Shown here: positions 40,896-49,587 of the stretch, piece by piece
Position numbering within the stretch: position 1 is the stretch's first letter
How the letters are laid out: each line of letters opens with the position of its first letter
Assembly: GCF_036803785.1 (NCBI RefSeq)
Contig: NZ_DAIRTR010000001.1
Location: 8,570-72,569, forward strand
Source of the DNA: Pelomicrobium sp036803785
Lineage (GTDB): Bacteria; Pseudomonadota; Gammaproteobacteria; Burkholderiales; UBA6910
DNA length: 64,000 nucleotides
Direction: 5' to 3'
Position numbers and translations under genes: made by a program
Notes under the pieces: generated by a model
Told to the model about the DNA's origin: nothing
Database searches by the model: none
Seen by the model: only the letters and a program-made list of their open reading frames with translations

Positions 40896-42194
40896 ATGGA
40901 CAAGATCGGCAAATACCAGGTGGTGCGCAAGATCGGCAGCGGCGCCACCAGCGCTGTCTACCTGTGCCTCGACCCCTTCACCCAGCGGGAGGTGGCGATC
41001 AAGCTGATCTACCCCGAGGCGCTCAAGGACAAGGCCAAGGGCAAGCTCTACCGCAAGCTGTTTCTGACCGAGGCTTCCCTCGCGGGCAAGCTCAAACACC
41101 CCCACATCGTCGAGATCATCGACGCGGTGGTGGAGGAAGAGCAAAGCTATATCGTCATGGAATACGTGCCGGGCTCCACCCTGGAGCGGTTTTGCGAGGT
41201 GGACAGCCTGCTCCCCCTCTCTGACGTGATCGAGATCATTTACAAGTGCTGCAAGGCCCTCGACTACGCCCAGCGCCACGGCGTGATCCACCGGGACATC
41301 AAGCCGGCTAACATCCTCCTTCCCGGCGGCACGGACATCAAGATCTCGGACTTCGGGGCGGCCATCACGGCGGACTCCCTGCATACCACCCAGATCAGCG
41401 CCGTGGGCTCGCCCGCCTACATGTCGCCCCAACAGATCAAGGAACATCCGCTCACTCACCAGACCGACATCTACTCCCTGGGCGTGGTGATGTACAAGGC
41501 CCTCACGGGACGGCTTCCCTTCAGCGCCAGCACCAACGTGAGCATGATCTACCAGATTCTGAACGCCGAGCCGCCCAAGCCGAGCAGCCTGCGGCCGGAG
41601 ATTCCCCCGGCTCTGGACGCGGTCGTGCTCAAGGCCATGGCCAAGGACTTGGAGGGGCGCTACCAGTCGTGGGAACAGTTCGCCCGCGACCTGGCGAACG
41701 TCCACGAGCTGGTGAAAGGCTCGGTGCAGGAGATCTCAGACACCGAAAAATTCAATGCCCTGCGCTCTCTCCCGTTCTTTCGGGAGTTTACGGATGTGGA
41801 GCTATGGGAAGTCGTGCGCATCAGTTCGTGGCACCGTTATCCCCAAGGCACCACGCTGATCCGCGAGGGCGACAGCGGCAGCTCGTTTTACGTCCTCACC
41901 TCGGGCGAAGTGAGCGTCACCGTGGATGGAAAGCTGCTCAACATGCTCAAAGCGGGGGACTGCTTCGGGGAGATGGCCTATCTCGCCCGGCGCGCGTTTA
42001 CTCGCTCCGCCACGGTGGCTACGCTCACCGAGGTGACGGTGGTGGAAATCGACGCCGAGATGTTGAACAACGCCTCCGTGGCCTGCCGCCAGAAGTTCAA
42101 TGGTGCCTTCCTGGGCATCCTGGTGGATCGGCTGGCCATGGCCAACGCACGGCTCTCCCAACTCCTCGCCGAGCGCCAGATCACGCTGCTTTGA
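40896..42194 (+). CDS. Ser/Thr protein kinase fused to a cyclic-nucleotide-binding domain
   Basis: 432 residues from the ATG at 40896; a GTG at 40890 is two codons upstream. The PknB-like kinase domain (about 5-270) is complete: IGSGATSAVYL loop, VAIKLIY lysine, HRDIKPANIL catalytic loop, ISDFGAA metal motif and SPAYMSPQQI. A Crp-type cNMP-binding domain covers about residues 290-425 (REGDSGSSFYVLTSGEVSV, GDCFGEMAYLARRAFTRSAT). The phosphate-binding cassette resembles that of real cNMP binders. No membrane helix is seen, so it is cytosolic. It could be switched by a cyclic nucleotide and balanced by the PP2C at 15853, both being inference. Confidence 0.93.
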   Translation: MDKIGKYQVVRKIGSGATSAVYLCLDPFTQREVAIKLIYPEALKDKAKGKLYRKLFLTEASLAGKLKHPHIVEIIDAVVEEEQSYIVMEYVPGSTLERFCEVDSLLPLSDVIEIIYKCCKALDYAQRHGVIHRDIKPANILLPGGTDIKISDFGAAITADSLHTTQISAVGSPAYMSPQQIKEHPLTHQTDIYSLGVVMYKALTGRLPFSASTNVSMIYQILNAEPPKPSSLRPEIPPALDAVVLKAMAKDLEGRYQSWEQFARDLANVHELVKGSVQEISDTEKFNALRSLPFFREFTDVELWEVVRISSWHRYPQGTTLIREGDSGSSFYVLTSGEVSVTVDGKLLNMLKAGDCFGEMAYLARRAFTRSATVATLTEVTVVEIDAEMLNNASVACRQKFNGAFLGILVDRLAMANARLSQLLAERQITLL

Positions 42195-42251
42195 GCGTCT
42201 GGGGATAGATGGTTCGTACAGCGGCTGCCGGGGAAGGGGTAACCCTAGCGC

Positions 42252-42560
42252 TCATTTTCCCAGCGCCGGAGAGCTGAAATAGTGCTCCATCAGGCTGCGG
42301 TCCCGCCACAGCTTTTCGTCTAGGAGTGCAGCCGGGACTTTATACCGATGCGCTGGGTCCACGGGCATCTCCTGGACGATGCGCTCGATGTCCTCATAGG
42401 CAATTTTTCGCAGCAGCCCCCCTCCCGAGGTCTCGCGGACGATCATGAATTTCTCGTAGGTGCGCAAGACGTGGAAATTCGCCGGCCGAGTCTTGCCGGT
42501 GGCGGCATCGCGCCATGTCACTGTATAGCGGGTGTCCTCCTTGAAGTGGCTCTTGTCCAC
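42252..42560 (-). CDS. Small conserved-looking protein of unknown function beside soeABC
   Basis: 102 residues, not recognised. It is charged and soluble (TRYTVTWRDAATGKTRPANFH, then RKIAYEDIERIVQEMP), with no cysteines, no signal and no membrane helix. It is divergent from soeA and starts beside the ATTAG-type operator at 42575, with a reasonable minus-strand promoter (TTGAGG-17-TAAATT). It may therefore be co-regulated with sulfur oxidation. Its stop faces the kinase gene. Confidence 0.7.
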   Translation of the reverse strand: MDKSHFKEDTRYTVTWRDAATGKTRPANFHVLRTYEKFMIVRETSGGGLLRKIAYEDIERIVQEMPVDPAHRYKVPAALLDEKLWRDRSLMEHYFSSPALGK

Positions 42561-42574
42561 GGTGGCCTCCGTGC

Positions 42575-42616
42575 ATTAGGAAATGCTAATTTAGCATAGT
42601 GGGCCTGCTGCCTCAA
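42575..42616 (-). promoter_or_regulatory. Divergent operator region: ATTAG-N6-CTAAT repeat overlapping a minus-strand promoter
   Basis: ATTAGGAAATGCTAAT (42575-42590) is a perfect ATTAG-N6-CTAAT repeat. A second, overlapping perfect palindrome, ATGCTAATTTAGCAT, covers 42583-42597. On the minus strand TTGAGG (42611-42616) and TAAATT (42588-42593) with a 17-base gap form a promoter for the small gene, with the -10 inside the repeats. Toward soeA a weaker pair TTGCTG (42668) and CACAAT (42691), also 17 apart, could act. Confidence 0.65.
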
Positions 42617-42721
42617 TCGACCTTATTCCCTATAAAAGAGAAGGGCGAGGTCTATAAAAAAATTCCTTTGCTGAGAACGATTTTGTTTTGCACAATAGCA
42701 ACCTTTTCGCGATTCCTACCC

Positions 42722-45619
42722 ATGAGCGCAGTTCCGTCCGAGCGTTTCCCCGAGCCGGTCCGGGAGGTGAAGGCCACCACCTGCTACATGTGCGCCTGCC
42801 GCTGCGGCATCCGGGTGCACGTGGTGAACGGCGAGGTGCGCTACATCGAGGGCAATCCGGCCCATCCCCTGAACAAAGGCGTCATTTGCGCCAAGGGATC
42901 CTCCGGCATCATGAAGCAGTACTCTCCGGCCCGGCTCACCCGTCCCCTCTTACGCAAGGCGGGCGCCGAGCGGGGTAGCGGCCAGTTCGAACCCATCTCC
43001 TGGGAGCAGGCCTTCTCCATCTTGGAGGAGCGGCTGCGAAAAATCCGGGAAACCGACCCCAAGAAGTTTGCCTTGTTCACCGGCCGCGACCAGATGCAGG
43101 CCCTCACGGGTCTCTTCGCCAAGCAGTTCGGCACTCCCAACTACGCCGCCCATGGCGGCTTCTGCTCGGTGAACATGGCAGCGGGCCTGATCTATACCAT
43201 CGGCGGCTCTTTCTGGGAATTCGGTGGCCCGGACTTGGAGCGAGCCAGGCTGTTCGTGATGATCGGCACGGCGGAGGATCATCATTCTAATCCCCTCAAG
43301 ATCGCCATCTCCAAGTTCAAGCGTTCCGGCGGGCGATTTATCTCCATCAACCCCGTGCGCACCGGCTACTCCGCTATCGCCGATGAATGGGTACCTGTGA
43401 AACCCGGCACCGACGGGGCGCTGCTGCTTGCCATCGTCCACGAGATCATTGCCCAGGGGCTCTACGATCGGCAGTTCCTCACCCGCTACACCAACGCGGC
43501 CCAATTGGTGAACGTGGATGAGACCTCCGACAAGTATGGGCTGTTCGTTCGGGTGAACGAGGAGGAGGTGGACTATGCGAGCTGCATCGATCCCCAGAAC
43601 AAGCTATGGTGGGACCGCTTCACCAACAGGGCTGTGCTGAGCCACACTGAGGGGGCGGACCCGTACCTCTTGGGCAGCTTCAAACTGCCTGACGGCACAC
43701 CGGTCAAGCCCGCGTTCCAGCTTCTAGAGGAGCGGGTGCGGCCGTATACGCCGGAGTGGGCGGAAGGCATCAGCGGCGTGCCCGCTGCCACCATCCGGCG
43801 GCTCGCGTATGAAATGGGCATCACCGCCAGGGACGAGAGAATCGAGCTGCCCATTCCATGGACCGACAGCTGGGGCCAGGAACACGAATCGGTTACCGGC
43901 AACCCGGTGGCGTTCCATGCCATGCGGGGTCTCGCTGCGCATTCCAACGGCTTTCACACCATCCGGGCCCTCGGCATCCTGATGACCTTGCTTGGCACCA
44001 TCGATCGTCCCGGCGGTTTTCGCCACAAGGCCCCGTTTCCGCGGCCCATTCCCCCTTGTGCGAAGACCCCTACCGGCCCGGAGGCGGTACAACCCGGCAA
44101 GCCCCTGGGGGGCATGGCCCTCGGCTGGCCCGCCGGCCCCGACGATCTCTTTGTCAACCCCGATGGCTCGCCGGTGCGAATCGACAAAGGGTTCTCTTGG
44201 GAGTATCCCTTGTCGGTGCACGGGCTCATGCACAACGTCATCACCAACGCCTGGCGTGGTGACCCGTACCGCATTGACACGCTGCTTATCTTCATGGCCA
44301 ACATGGCCTGGAACTCCACCATGAACACGGTGGAAGTGCGCAGGATGCTCAACGACAAAGACGAAAACGGTGAATACAAGATTCCGTTCCTGGTGGTGTG
44401 CGATGCATTCCAGTCAGAGATGGTGGCCTACGCCGACCTGGTACTGCCCGACACCACCTATCTTGAGCGCCACGACGTGATGTCCATGCTGGACCGGCCC
44501 ATCTCCGAGTTCGATGGTCCAGTGGATGCGGTGCGCATCCCTGTGGTGCCGCCCAAGGGGGAATGCAAGCCGTTCCAAGAGGTACTGATCGAGTTGGCGA
44601 GTCGGTTGAAGCTGCCTGCCTTCGTGAACGCCGACGGCTCGCGCAAATTCCGCGACTACCCAGATTTCATCATCAATTACGAAACGGAGCCCGGCTCTGG
44701 GATCGGTTTCCTCGCTGGCTGGCGGGGCAGGGGGGGCGAGAAGTTTATGCGCGGCGAGCCCAACCCCCGGCAATGGGAGATGTACGCCAAGAACAATTGT
44801 GTCTTCCACTACAAGCTGCCGCCGAGCTATCAGTACATGCGCAACTGGAACAAGGGCTACTTGGAGTGGGCCCAGCGGGCGCGCATCATCCGCTACTCGG
44901 ACCCGATCCTGATCCACGTGTACTCCGAGGTGCTGCAAAAGTTCCGCCTGGCGGCCCAGGGCAAGTGGCCCGGGCGCAAACCGCCAGCCCACCTGAAAAA
45001 GCGGATCGAAACCTACTTCGATCCGCTGCCCTTCTATTACGAGCCGCTGGAGACCCGGGTTACGGATACCGGGCGCTATCCGCTCAACGCCGTCACCCAA
45101 CGGCCCATGGCCATGTACCACTCCTGGGACTCCCAGAACGCCTGGCTGCGGCAGATCCATACCCACAACTACCTGTTCGTCAACCCCCGCGCTGCCCGCG
45201 CCCAGGGCATCGAAGACGGAGATTGGATCTGGGTGGAAAGCCCGTGGGGTCGGGTACGCTGCATGTGCCGCTTCAGCGAGGCGGTGGAGCCTGGTACGGT
45301 GTGGACTTGGAACGCCATTGGCAAGGCGGCCGGGGCTTGGCATCTCGCCCCCGATGCCAACGAGTTCCGCAAGGGATTCCTACTGAACCCACTGATCACC
45401 GAGGAGCTGCCCGACCTGGAAGGCGCACGCGTGTCCAATTCCGATCCGGTGACCGGTCAGGCCGACTGGTACGACGTGCGGGTGCGCATCTACAAAGCTG
45501 CCGCGGACGAACCCAGGGAGGTTTGGCCCCAGTACGACCCGGTGCCGCCAGCGCCTGGGACCGTCCCGGCAAGACCCCGCTGGCTAGCGTTCGTGGCGGG
45601 AAGGGGAGAGTGGAAGTGA
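42722..45619 (+). CDS. soeA: Cytoplasmic sulfite dehydrogenase, molybdopterin subunit SoeA
   Basis: 965 residues from the ATG at 42722; the frame is open to 42599 but those codons lie in the AT-rich promoter region. The start is backed by homology (KATTCYMCACRCGIRVHV near residue 20), although no good ribosome site is visible. The [4Fe-4S] site is CYMCACRCG plus GVICAKG, and the molybdenum ligand is probably Cys in GGFCSVNMAAG (about residue 150). It oxidises sulfite to sulfate on the cytoplasmic face, electrons going via SoeB and SoeC to quinone. soeABC next to the sHdr genes gives a complete route from bound sulfane sulfur through sulfite to sulfate. Confidence 0.92.
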   Translation: MSAVPSERFPEPVREVKATTCYMCACRCGIRVHVVNGEVRYIEGNPAHPLNKGVICAKGSSGIMKQYSPARLTRPLLRKAGAERGSGQFEPISWEQAFSILEERLRKIRETDPKKFALFTGRDQMQALTGLFAKQFGTPNYAAHGGFCSVNMAAGLIYTIGGSFWEFGGPDLERARLFVMIGTAEDHHSNPLKIAISKFKRSGGRFISINPVRTGYSAIADEWVPVKPGTDGALLLAIVHEIIAQGLYDRQFLTRYTNAAQLVNVDETSDKYGLFVRVNEEEVDYASCIDPQNKLWWDRFTNRAVLSHTEGADPYLLGSFKLPDGTPVKPAFQLLEERVRPYTPEWAEGISGVPAATIRRLAYEMGITARDERIELPIPWTDSWGQEHESVTGNPVAFHAMRGLAAHSNGFHTIRALGILMTLLGTIDRPGGFRHKAPFPRPIPPCAKTPTGPEAVQPGKPLGGMALGWPAGPDDLFVNPDGSPVRIDKGFSWEYPLSVHGLMHNVITNAWRGDPYRIDTLLIFMANMAWNSTMNTVEVRRMLNDKDENGEYKIPFLVVCDAFQSEMVAYADLVLPDTTYLERHDVMSMLDRPISEFDGPVDAVRIPVVPPKGECKPFQEVLIELASRLKLPAFVNADGSRKFRDYPDFIINYETEPGSGIGFLAGWRGRGGEKFMRGEPNPRQWEMYAKNNCVFHYKLPPSYQYMRNWNKGYLEWAQRARIIRYSDPILIHVYSEVLQKFRLAAQGKWPGRKPPAHLKKRIETYFDPLPFYYEPLETRVTDTGRYPLNAVTQRPMAMYHSWDSQNAWLRQIHTHNYLFVNPRAARAQGIEDGDWIWVESPWGRVRCMCRFSEAVEPGTVWTWNAIGKAAGAWHLAPDANEFRKGFLLNPLITEELPDLEGARVSNSDPVTGQADWYDVRVRIYKAAADEPREVWPQYDPVPPAPGTVPARPRWLAFVAGRGEWK

Positions 45620-45632
45620 CGGAGATTCTCCC

Positions 45633-46364
45633 ATGACGCAGCTTGCCTTGGTGATCGACCTGAACGTGTGCGTGGGCTGCCACGCCTGCGTCACGAGCTG
45701 CAAGGAGTGGAACACTTCGGGTCAGGCCGGCTATCTGTCGGATGACCGGCCCTACGAGGCCGACCCGACTGGCTGCTTCTTCAACCGAGTCCAGACCTTC
45801 GAGGTGGGGGAGTATCCCCACACGGAAACCGTGCATTTCCCCAAGTCTTGCCTGCACTGTGAGGACCCGCCTTGCGTGCCGGTGTGTCCCACCGGTGCCA
45901 GTTACAAACGGGCGGAGGACGGCATCGTCCTAGTGGACTACGACAAGTGCATCGGCTGCAAATACTGCTCCTGGGCCTGCCCCTATGGCGTGCGGGAGCT
46001 GGACGAGCACCAGAAGGTGATGAAGAAGTGCACCTTGTGCGTAGACCGCATCTACGATGAGCGACTCCCGCCTGCGGAGCGCCAGCCCGCCTGCGTGCTC
46101 GCTTGCCCCACCCACGCACGGCTGTTCGGCGACATTCATGATCCCGAATCGGAGGTATCCAGGGCGATCCGGGAAAACGCCGGCTATACCCTGATGCCGG
46201 AATGGGGTACCCGCCCCGCCAACCACTATCTGCCGCGGCGCAAGACCCGGCTGGAAATCCGGGCCGAGGATCTGCAGCGGGCCGACAATCCCCTCAAGAT
46301 CGACGGCAAGCTGCCCAAGCCCGCCCTGAAAGAACCCTCCCTGGACGATGTGACGAGCTGGTAA
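45633..46364 (+). CDS. soeB: Sulfite dehydrogenase iron-sulfur subunit SoeB
   Basis: 243 residues. Four [4Fe-4S] motifs in DmsB/PsrB style: CVGCHACVTSC (about residue 12), CLHCEDPPCVPVCPTG (about 73), CIGCKYCSWACPYG (about 107) and the split CTLC...CVLAC (about 133-155). It starts 13 bases after soeA with GGAG upstream. It carries electrons from SoeA to SoeC. Confidence 0.94.
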   Translation: MTQLALVIDLNVCVGCHACVTSCKEWNTSGQAGYLSDDRPYEADPTGCFFNRVQTFEVGEYPHTETVHFPKSCLHCEDPPCVPVCPTGASYKRAEDGIVLVDYDKCIGCKYCSWACPYGVRELDEHQKVMKKCTLCVDRIYDERLPPAERQPACVLACPTHARLFGDIHDPESEVSRAIRENAGYTLMPEWGTRPANHYLPRRKTRLEIRAEDLQRADNPLKIDGKLPKPALKEPSLDDVTSW

Positions 46365-46452
46365 GACCTGGGCGCGTCCGCCGTCCCGCCGATGCCACCG
46401 GTGCGCATGGGTCGGCGAGCCAGGACCGCCCGCTGGCACGAAAACCGAACCC

Positions 46453-47415
46453 ATGCATCCCCCCTTTTCCGTCATCTTCCTGACGACCCTGATCGGCGCC
46501 GGCCAGGGGTTGTATATGGCCCTCTATTTCGTCGATCTGGGCGCTCGGCTTGAAAAGCTCCCACCCATGGACGACGTCTCCTTCCATGCCTTAGGCGGGC
46601 TCATCACCCTCGTGCTTCTTGCCGCAGGCCTCCTCGCTTCTTTTTTCCACTTGGGGCATCCCGAACGGGCGTGGCGCTCCGCCGCCCGATGGCGCACCTC
46701 TTGGCTTTCCCGGGAGGTGATCGTGCTGCCCTTGTTCATGGCCCTTGTCTTCCTGTGGAGTCTGGGCAAGTGGCTCGGCTGGCCCGGCATGGCGCTTCTC
46801 GGGGTCGTGACCGTAATCGTTTCTGTGGCACTTTTCGTGTGCACGGGCATGATCTATGCGAGCATCAAATTTCTCCAGGAATGGCATTCGCCGCTTACGG
46901 TGGTGAACTATCTCCTGCTTGGCTCGGCCTCCGGTTTCACCTTGAGCACGGCCTGGGCGGCCTGGCATGGACAAAGCAATGTCATCTTCCTGGGCGCCTG
47001 CGCCATGGCCCTCACCCTGACTGCCTTCCTCACCCGCAGCGCTGCCCTGGTGCGCAATGCCCGCTTGAAGCCCAAATCGTCCCTCCAGAGCGCCATCGGC
47101 GTTCGCCACAGCCGGATCGTGCAGAAGTCCCAGGGATTCATGGGGGGCTCCTTCAATACCCGGGAGTTTTTCCATGGGAAGCCCCCGGCGGTCCTCAAAC
47201 ACGTCAAATGGGCGTTTCTGCTACTCGCTTTCCTCGTGCCCCTCATTCTCCTGGCTGCAGGCCTGTACGCCATGGCCGCCGGCCAGCAGGGGCCCTCTTT
47301 TTCCCTGCTGGCGGCCGCCTTCGCCGTTCAATACTTAGGCTTGGTGGCGGAACGCTGGTTTTTCTTCGCCCAGGCCAATCATCCACAAAATCTTTATTAT
47401 CAAGTAGTTTCTTGA
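46453..47415 (+). CDS. soeC: Sulfite dehydrogenase membrane anchor SoeC (DmsC family)
   Basis: 320 residues with about eight transmembrane helices, starting MHPPFSVIFLTTLIGAGQGL, the DmsC/SoeC entry motif. FFHLGHPERAWRS and EWHSPLTVVNYLLLGSASG are further family markers. It anchors SoeAB at the inner membrane and passes electrons to quinone. It ends 24 bases before the promoter of the rhd-tusA-dsrE genes. Confidence 0.93.
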   Translation: MHPPFSVIFLTTLIGAGQGLYMALYFVDLGARLEKLPPMDDVSFHALGGLITLVLLAAGLLASFFHLGHPERAWRSAARWRTSWLSREVIVLPLFMALVFLWSLGKWLGWPGMALLGVVTVIVSVALFVCTGMIYASIKFLQEWHSPLTVVNYLLLGSASGFTLSTAWAAWHGQSNVIFLGACAMALTLTAFLTRSAALVRNARLKPKSSLQSAIGVRHSRIVQKSQGFMGGSFNTREFFHGKPPAVLKHVKWAFLLLAFLVPLILLAAGLYAMAAGQQGPSFSLLAAAFAVQYLGLVAERWFFFAQANHPQNLYYQVVS

Positions 47416-47438
47416 GGGCTGAGGGAAGGCTTTCCACC

Positions 47439-47475
47439 TTGCTCCCAGAGGGAAGACGCATTAGAATTTTCTAAT
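47439..47475 (+). promoter_or_regulatory. rhd-tusA-dsrE promoter with a perfect ATTAG-N6-CTAAT operator
   Basis: TTGCTC (47439-47444), 17 bases, TAGAAT (47462-47467) form a plausible sigma-70 promoter. ATTAGAATTTTCTAAT (47460-47475) is a perfect 16-base palindrome that contains the -10 box. The rhodanese ATG is at 47493. Confidence 0.7.
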
Positions 47476-47492
47476 ATCTTGGATTTTGAACG

Positions 47493-47816
47493 ATGCACCG
47501 GGTCCGCGAGATCGAAAGCCATGAACTTGCTGCCTTGACCGCTCGGGGCCCGGTGCAGCTTCTGGACGTGCGTACCGGGGAAGAAGTGGCACGGGGCATG
47601 ATCGAAGGGGCGATACACATCCCGCTGGCGTTGCTGCCCCTGCGGGTAGGCGAGCTGGACCCGGGCACGGTCACGGTCGTCTATTGCCGATCGGGCGCTC
47701 GTTCGGCTCAGGCGTGCGCTTATCTCGCAGCCCAGGGATTTGCTCATTCGTATAATTTGAAAGGTGGGATACTCGAATGGGTACGCTCGGGTGGTACCGT
47801 GGCCCTGCCGGGCTGA
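47493..47816 (+). CDS. rhd: Single-domain rhodanese sulfurtransferase
   Basis: 107 residues. One rhodanese domain with the six-residue active loop CRSGAR (catalytic Cys65), preceded by LLDVRTGEEVARGMIEGAIHIP. It is cytosolic (no signal). In sHdr organisms rhd-tusA-dsrE genes travel together and pass sulfane sulfur from low-molecular-weight persulfides toward TusA and DsrE. The order here, directly before tusA, fits that role. Confidence 0.94.
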   Translation: MHRVREIESHELAALTARGPVQLLDVRTGEEVARGMIEGAIHIPLALLPLRVGELDPGTVTVVYCRSGARSAQACAYLAAQGFAHSYNLKGGILEWVRSGGTVALPG

Positions 47817-47883
47817 ACCTGAAGTGTCCCGTGTTTGTTCGAGGACTTTACATCGGTTGTTCGATCATCTGGAAGGAGACACC

Positions 47884-48111
47884 ATGAATTTCGACAAGGA
47901 ACTGGATGCTCGCGGCCTCAACTGCCCGCTGCCCATCCTGCGCACCAAAAAATCCCTAGCCGACATGAAATCCGGGCAGATCCTCAAGATCTTGGCGACC
48001 GATCCGGGCTCGGTGAAGGACTTCCAGGCCTTTTCCAAGCAAACCGGCAATGAGCTATTGAACTCGACGGAAGTCAACGGCGAATTCCATTTCTGGCTCA
48101 AGAAGAAATAG
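47884..48111 (+). CDS. tusA: Sulfur carrier protein TusA
   Basis: 75 residues from the ATG at 47884 (GGAGAC upstream). The sulfur-carrying Cys14 is in DARGLNCPLPILRTKKSLAD, the TusA CPxP motif. It takes sulfane sulfur from the rhodanese and supplies the sHdr/LbpA machinery in the cytosol. An upstream open frame overlapping the rhodanese end is not used. Confidence 0.97.
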   Translation: MNFDKELDARGLNCPLPILRTKKSLADMKSGQILKILATDPGSVKDFQAFSKQTGNELLNSTEVNGEFHFWLKKK

Positions 48112-48167
48112 CCCACTGCCGATCGCCCACCGCCGGGCCGCACGCAAATGGACGGGAGGAGGATTCG

Positions 48168-48680
48168 ATGGACGAGCAAAAGAAGCTCGCGCTGATTGCC
48201 ACCAAGGGCACCCTCGACTGGGCGTATCCGCCCTTCATTCTCGCGTCGACCGGCGCTGCTCTGGGCTACGAGGTGAAGATATTTTTCACTTTCTATGGCC
48301 TGCAGTTGCTGCGCAAGGACCTCTCGGACCTGAAGGTGAGCCCTCTGGGCAACCCGGCCATGCCCATGAAGATGCCCTTCGGTCCCAAGTGGTTTCGCAG
48401 CATCAACTGGAAAATTCCCAACGCGGTGCAGGCCTTGGTCCCCGGTTTCGAGTCCCTGGCGAGTGCCCTCATGAAACAGACGATCCGGCAAAAAGGAGTC
48501 GCCCCGATTCCGGAACTGCGGGAGCTGTGCTTGGAGGCAGGGGTGACTTTTATCGGCTGCGAAATGACGGTGGATCTCTTCGGCTTCAGTCACGAGGACT
48601 TTATCGACGGCATCGAGTATGGGGGTGCCGCCACCTTCTTCGAATTTGCCGGGGAGTCGGACGTGTGCTTGTTCATTTGA
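48168..48680 (+). CDS. DsrE-family sulfurtransferase, DsrE2/DsrE3-like
   Basis: 170 residues. The DsrE fold is visible (LALIATKGTLDWAYPPFILA, GYEVKIFFTFYGLQLLRKDL) with a single likely active Cys in IGCEMTVDLFGF (about residue 126). A second Cys lies at LRELCLEAGV, and a third four residues from the end. GGAGGAGG precedes the start. It is the third gene of the rhd-tusA-dsrE set that feeds sulfur to sHdr. Assignment between the DsrE2 and DsrE3A subgroups would need a tree. Confidence 0.85.
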   Translation: MDEQKKLALIATKGTLDWAYPPFILASTGAALGYEVKIFFTFYGLQLLRKDLSDLKVSPLGNPAMPMKMPFGPKWFRSINWKIPNAVQALVPGFESLASALMKQTIRQKGVAPIPELRELCLEAGVTFIGCEMTVDLFGFSHEDFIDGIEYGGAATFFEFAGESDVCLFI

Positions 48681-48767
48681 GGTTCGAAGCGGCGGGAATC
48701 GGGAAGCCTCTTGGCACGCACCGAACTCCTTGATTCGATCATAAGGAAATTCGATCGATTCCGGGGG

Positions 48768-48818
48768 TTGTAACCGACAGCCGGCTGGCTTACTATTGCA
48801 ATATTAGCAGCTTCTAAT
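48768..48818 (+). promoter_or_regulatory. hdr operon promoter with a perfect ATTAG-N6-CTAAT operator at the start site
   Basis: TTGTAA (48768-48773), exactly 17 bases, TACTAT (48791-48796) predict transcription from about 48803. ATTAGCAGCTTCTAAT (48803-48818) begins at that point, a position where a bound protein would block transcription. The hdrC1 ATG is at 48870 with GAGGAGG upstream. Confidence 0.75.
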
Positions 48819-48869
48819 AATCCATCTCGTTCAGGACGGCTACTCGTCCTTTCTGGTGAGGAGGCATCG

Positions 48870-49553
48870 ATGGCGACGTACGCCGAGATGCAGGAGATCT
48901 TCGACGATATCCGTAGCGATTTTCGCTACGACCACGAGCTGAACGGCTGTCTCAACTGCGGCATCTGCACCGCCACCTGTCCCTCGGCCCAGTTCTACGA
49001 TTACAGCCCTCGGGAAATCGTCCAGCTCCTGTGGACCGAGAACGTGGAACAGATCTACGACGCGATGCAGGAGAAGATCTGGGCCTGTGCTCAGTGCATG
49101 ACCTGCGCCGCGCGCTGCCCGTTCAAGAATTCGCCCGGGGGACTGGTGGCCATCATGCGGGAAGTGGCCATCAAGCATGGGATGCAGTCGGCGAAGGATG
49201 TGCTGCGCCCCTTTGGGCGGGTGATGCTCAAGCTCATCACCACCGGCAACCAGCTCTCGCCGGATATGATTCAGCCGGATCATTTCCCTGATTGGGGTCC
49301 CAACATCCAGAAGGTGGAAGGCGACCTGAAGACCCTGCGCAAGGCGATTCCGATGAAGACTCTCCAGACGACCGAAACGGCCTGGGAGGTCTCTCTCAAG
49401 ACGTCCATCGAGATGTACACCATCTGGGAGATGACTGGCGTCCTCAAGTCCCTGGAAACGATGGACGAAAACCTGTACGACGTGATCGAGGACTTCATCG
49501 ACGAGAAGAAAGAGGAATACGAGGAGTGGCTCGAGGAACAGGAGCAGGACTAA
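48870..49553 (+). CDS. hdrC1: sHdr complex iron-sulfur subunit HdrC1
   Basis: 227 residues. Two [4Fe-4S] motifs CLNCGICTATCPS (about residue 28) and CAQCMTCAARCPF (about 73), followed by a helical region and a very acidic tail rich in Asp/Glu. It belongs to the heterodisulfide-reductase-like sulfur oxidation complex, carrying electrons within the cytosolic complex. It opens the order hdrC1-B1-A-hyp-C2-B2 known from sHdr organisms. Confidence 0.94.
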   Translation: MATYAEMQEIFDDIRSDFRYDHELNGCLNCGICTATCPSAQFYDYSPREIVQLLWTENVEQIYDAMQEKIWACAQCMTCAARCPFKNSPGGLVAIMREVAIKHGMQSAKDVLRPFGRVMLKLITTGNQLSPDMIQPDHFPDWGPNIQKVEGDLKTLRKAIPMKTLQTTETAWEVSLKTSIEMYTIWEMTGVLKSLETMDENLYDVIEDFIDEKKEEYEEWLEEQEQD

Positions 49554-49587
49554 TCCGGGCGCCGCACACCTTATAGGAGACATGAAC

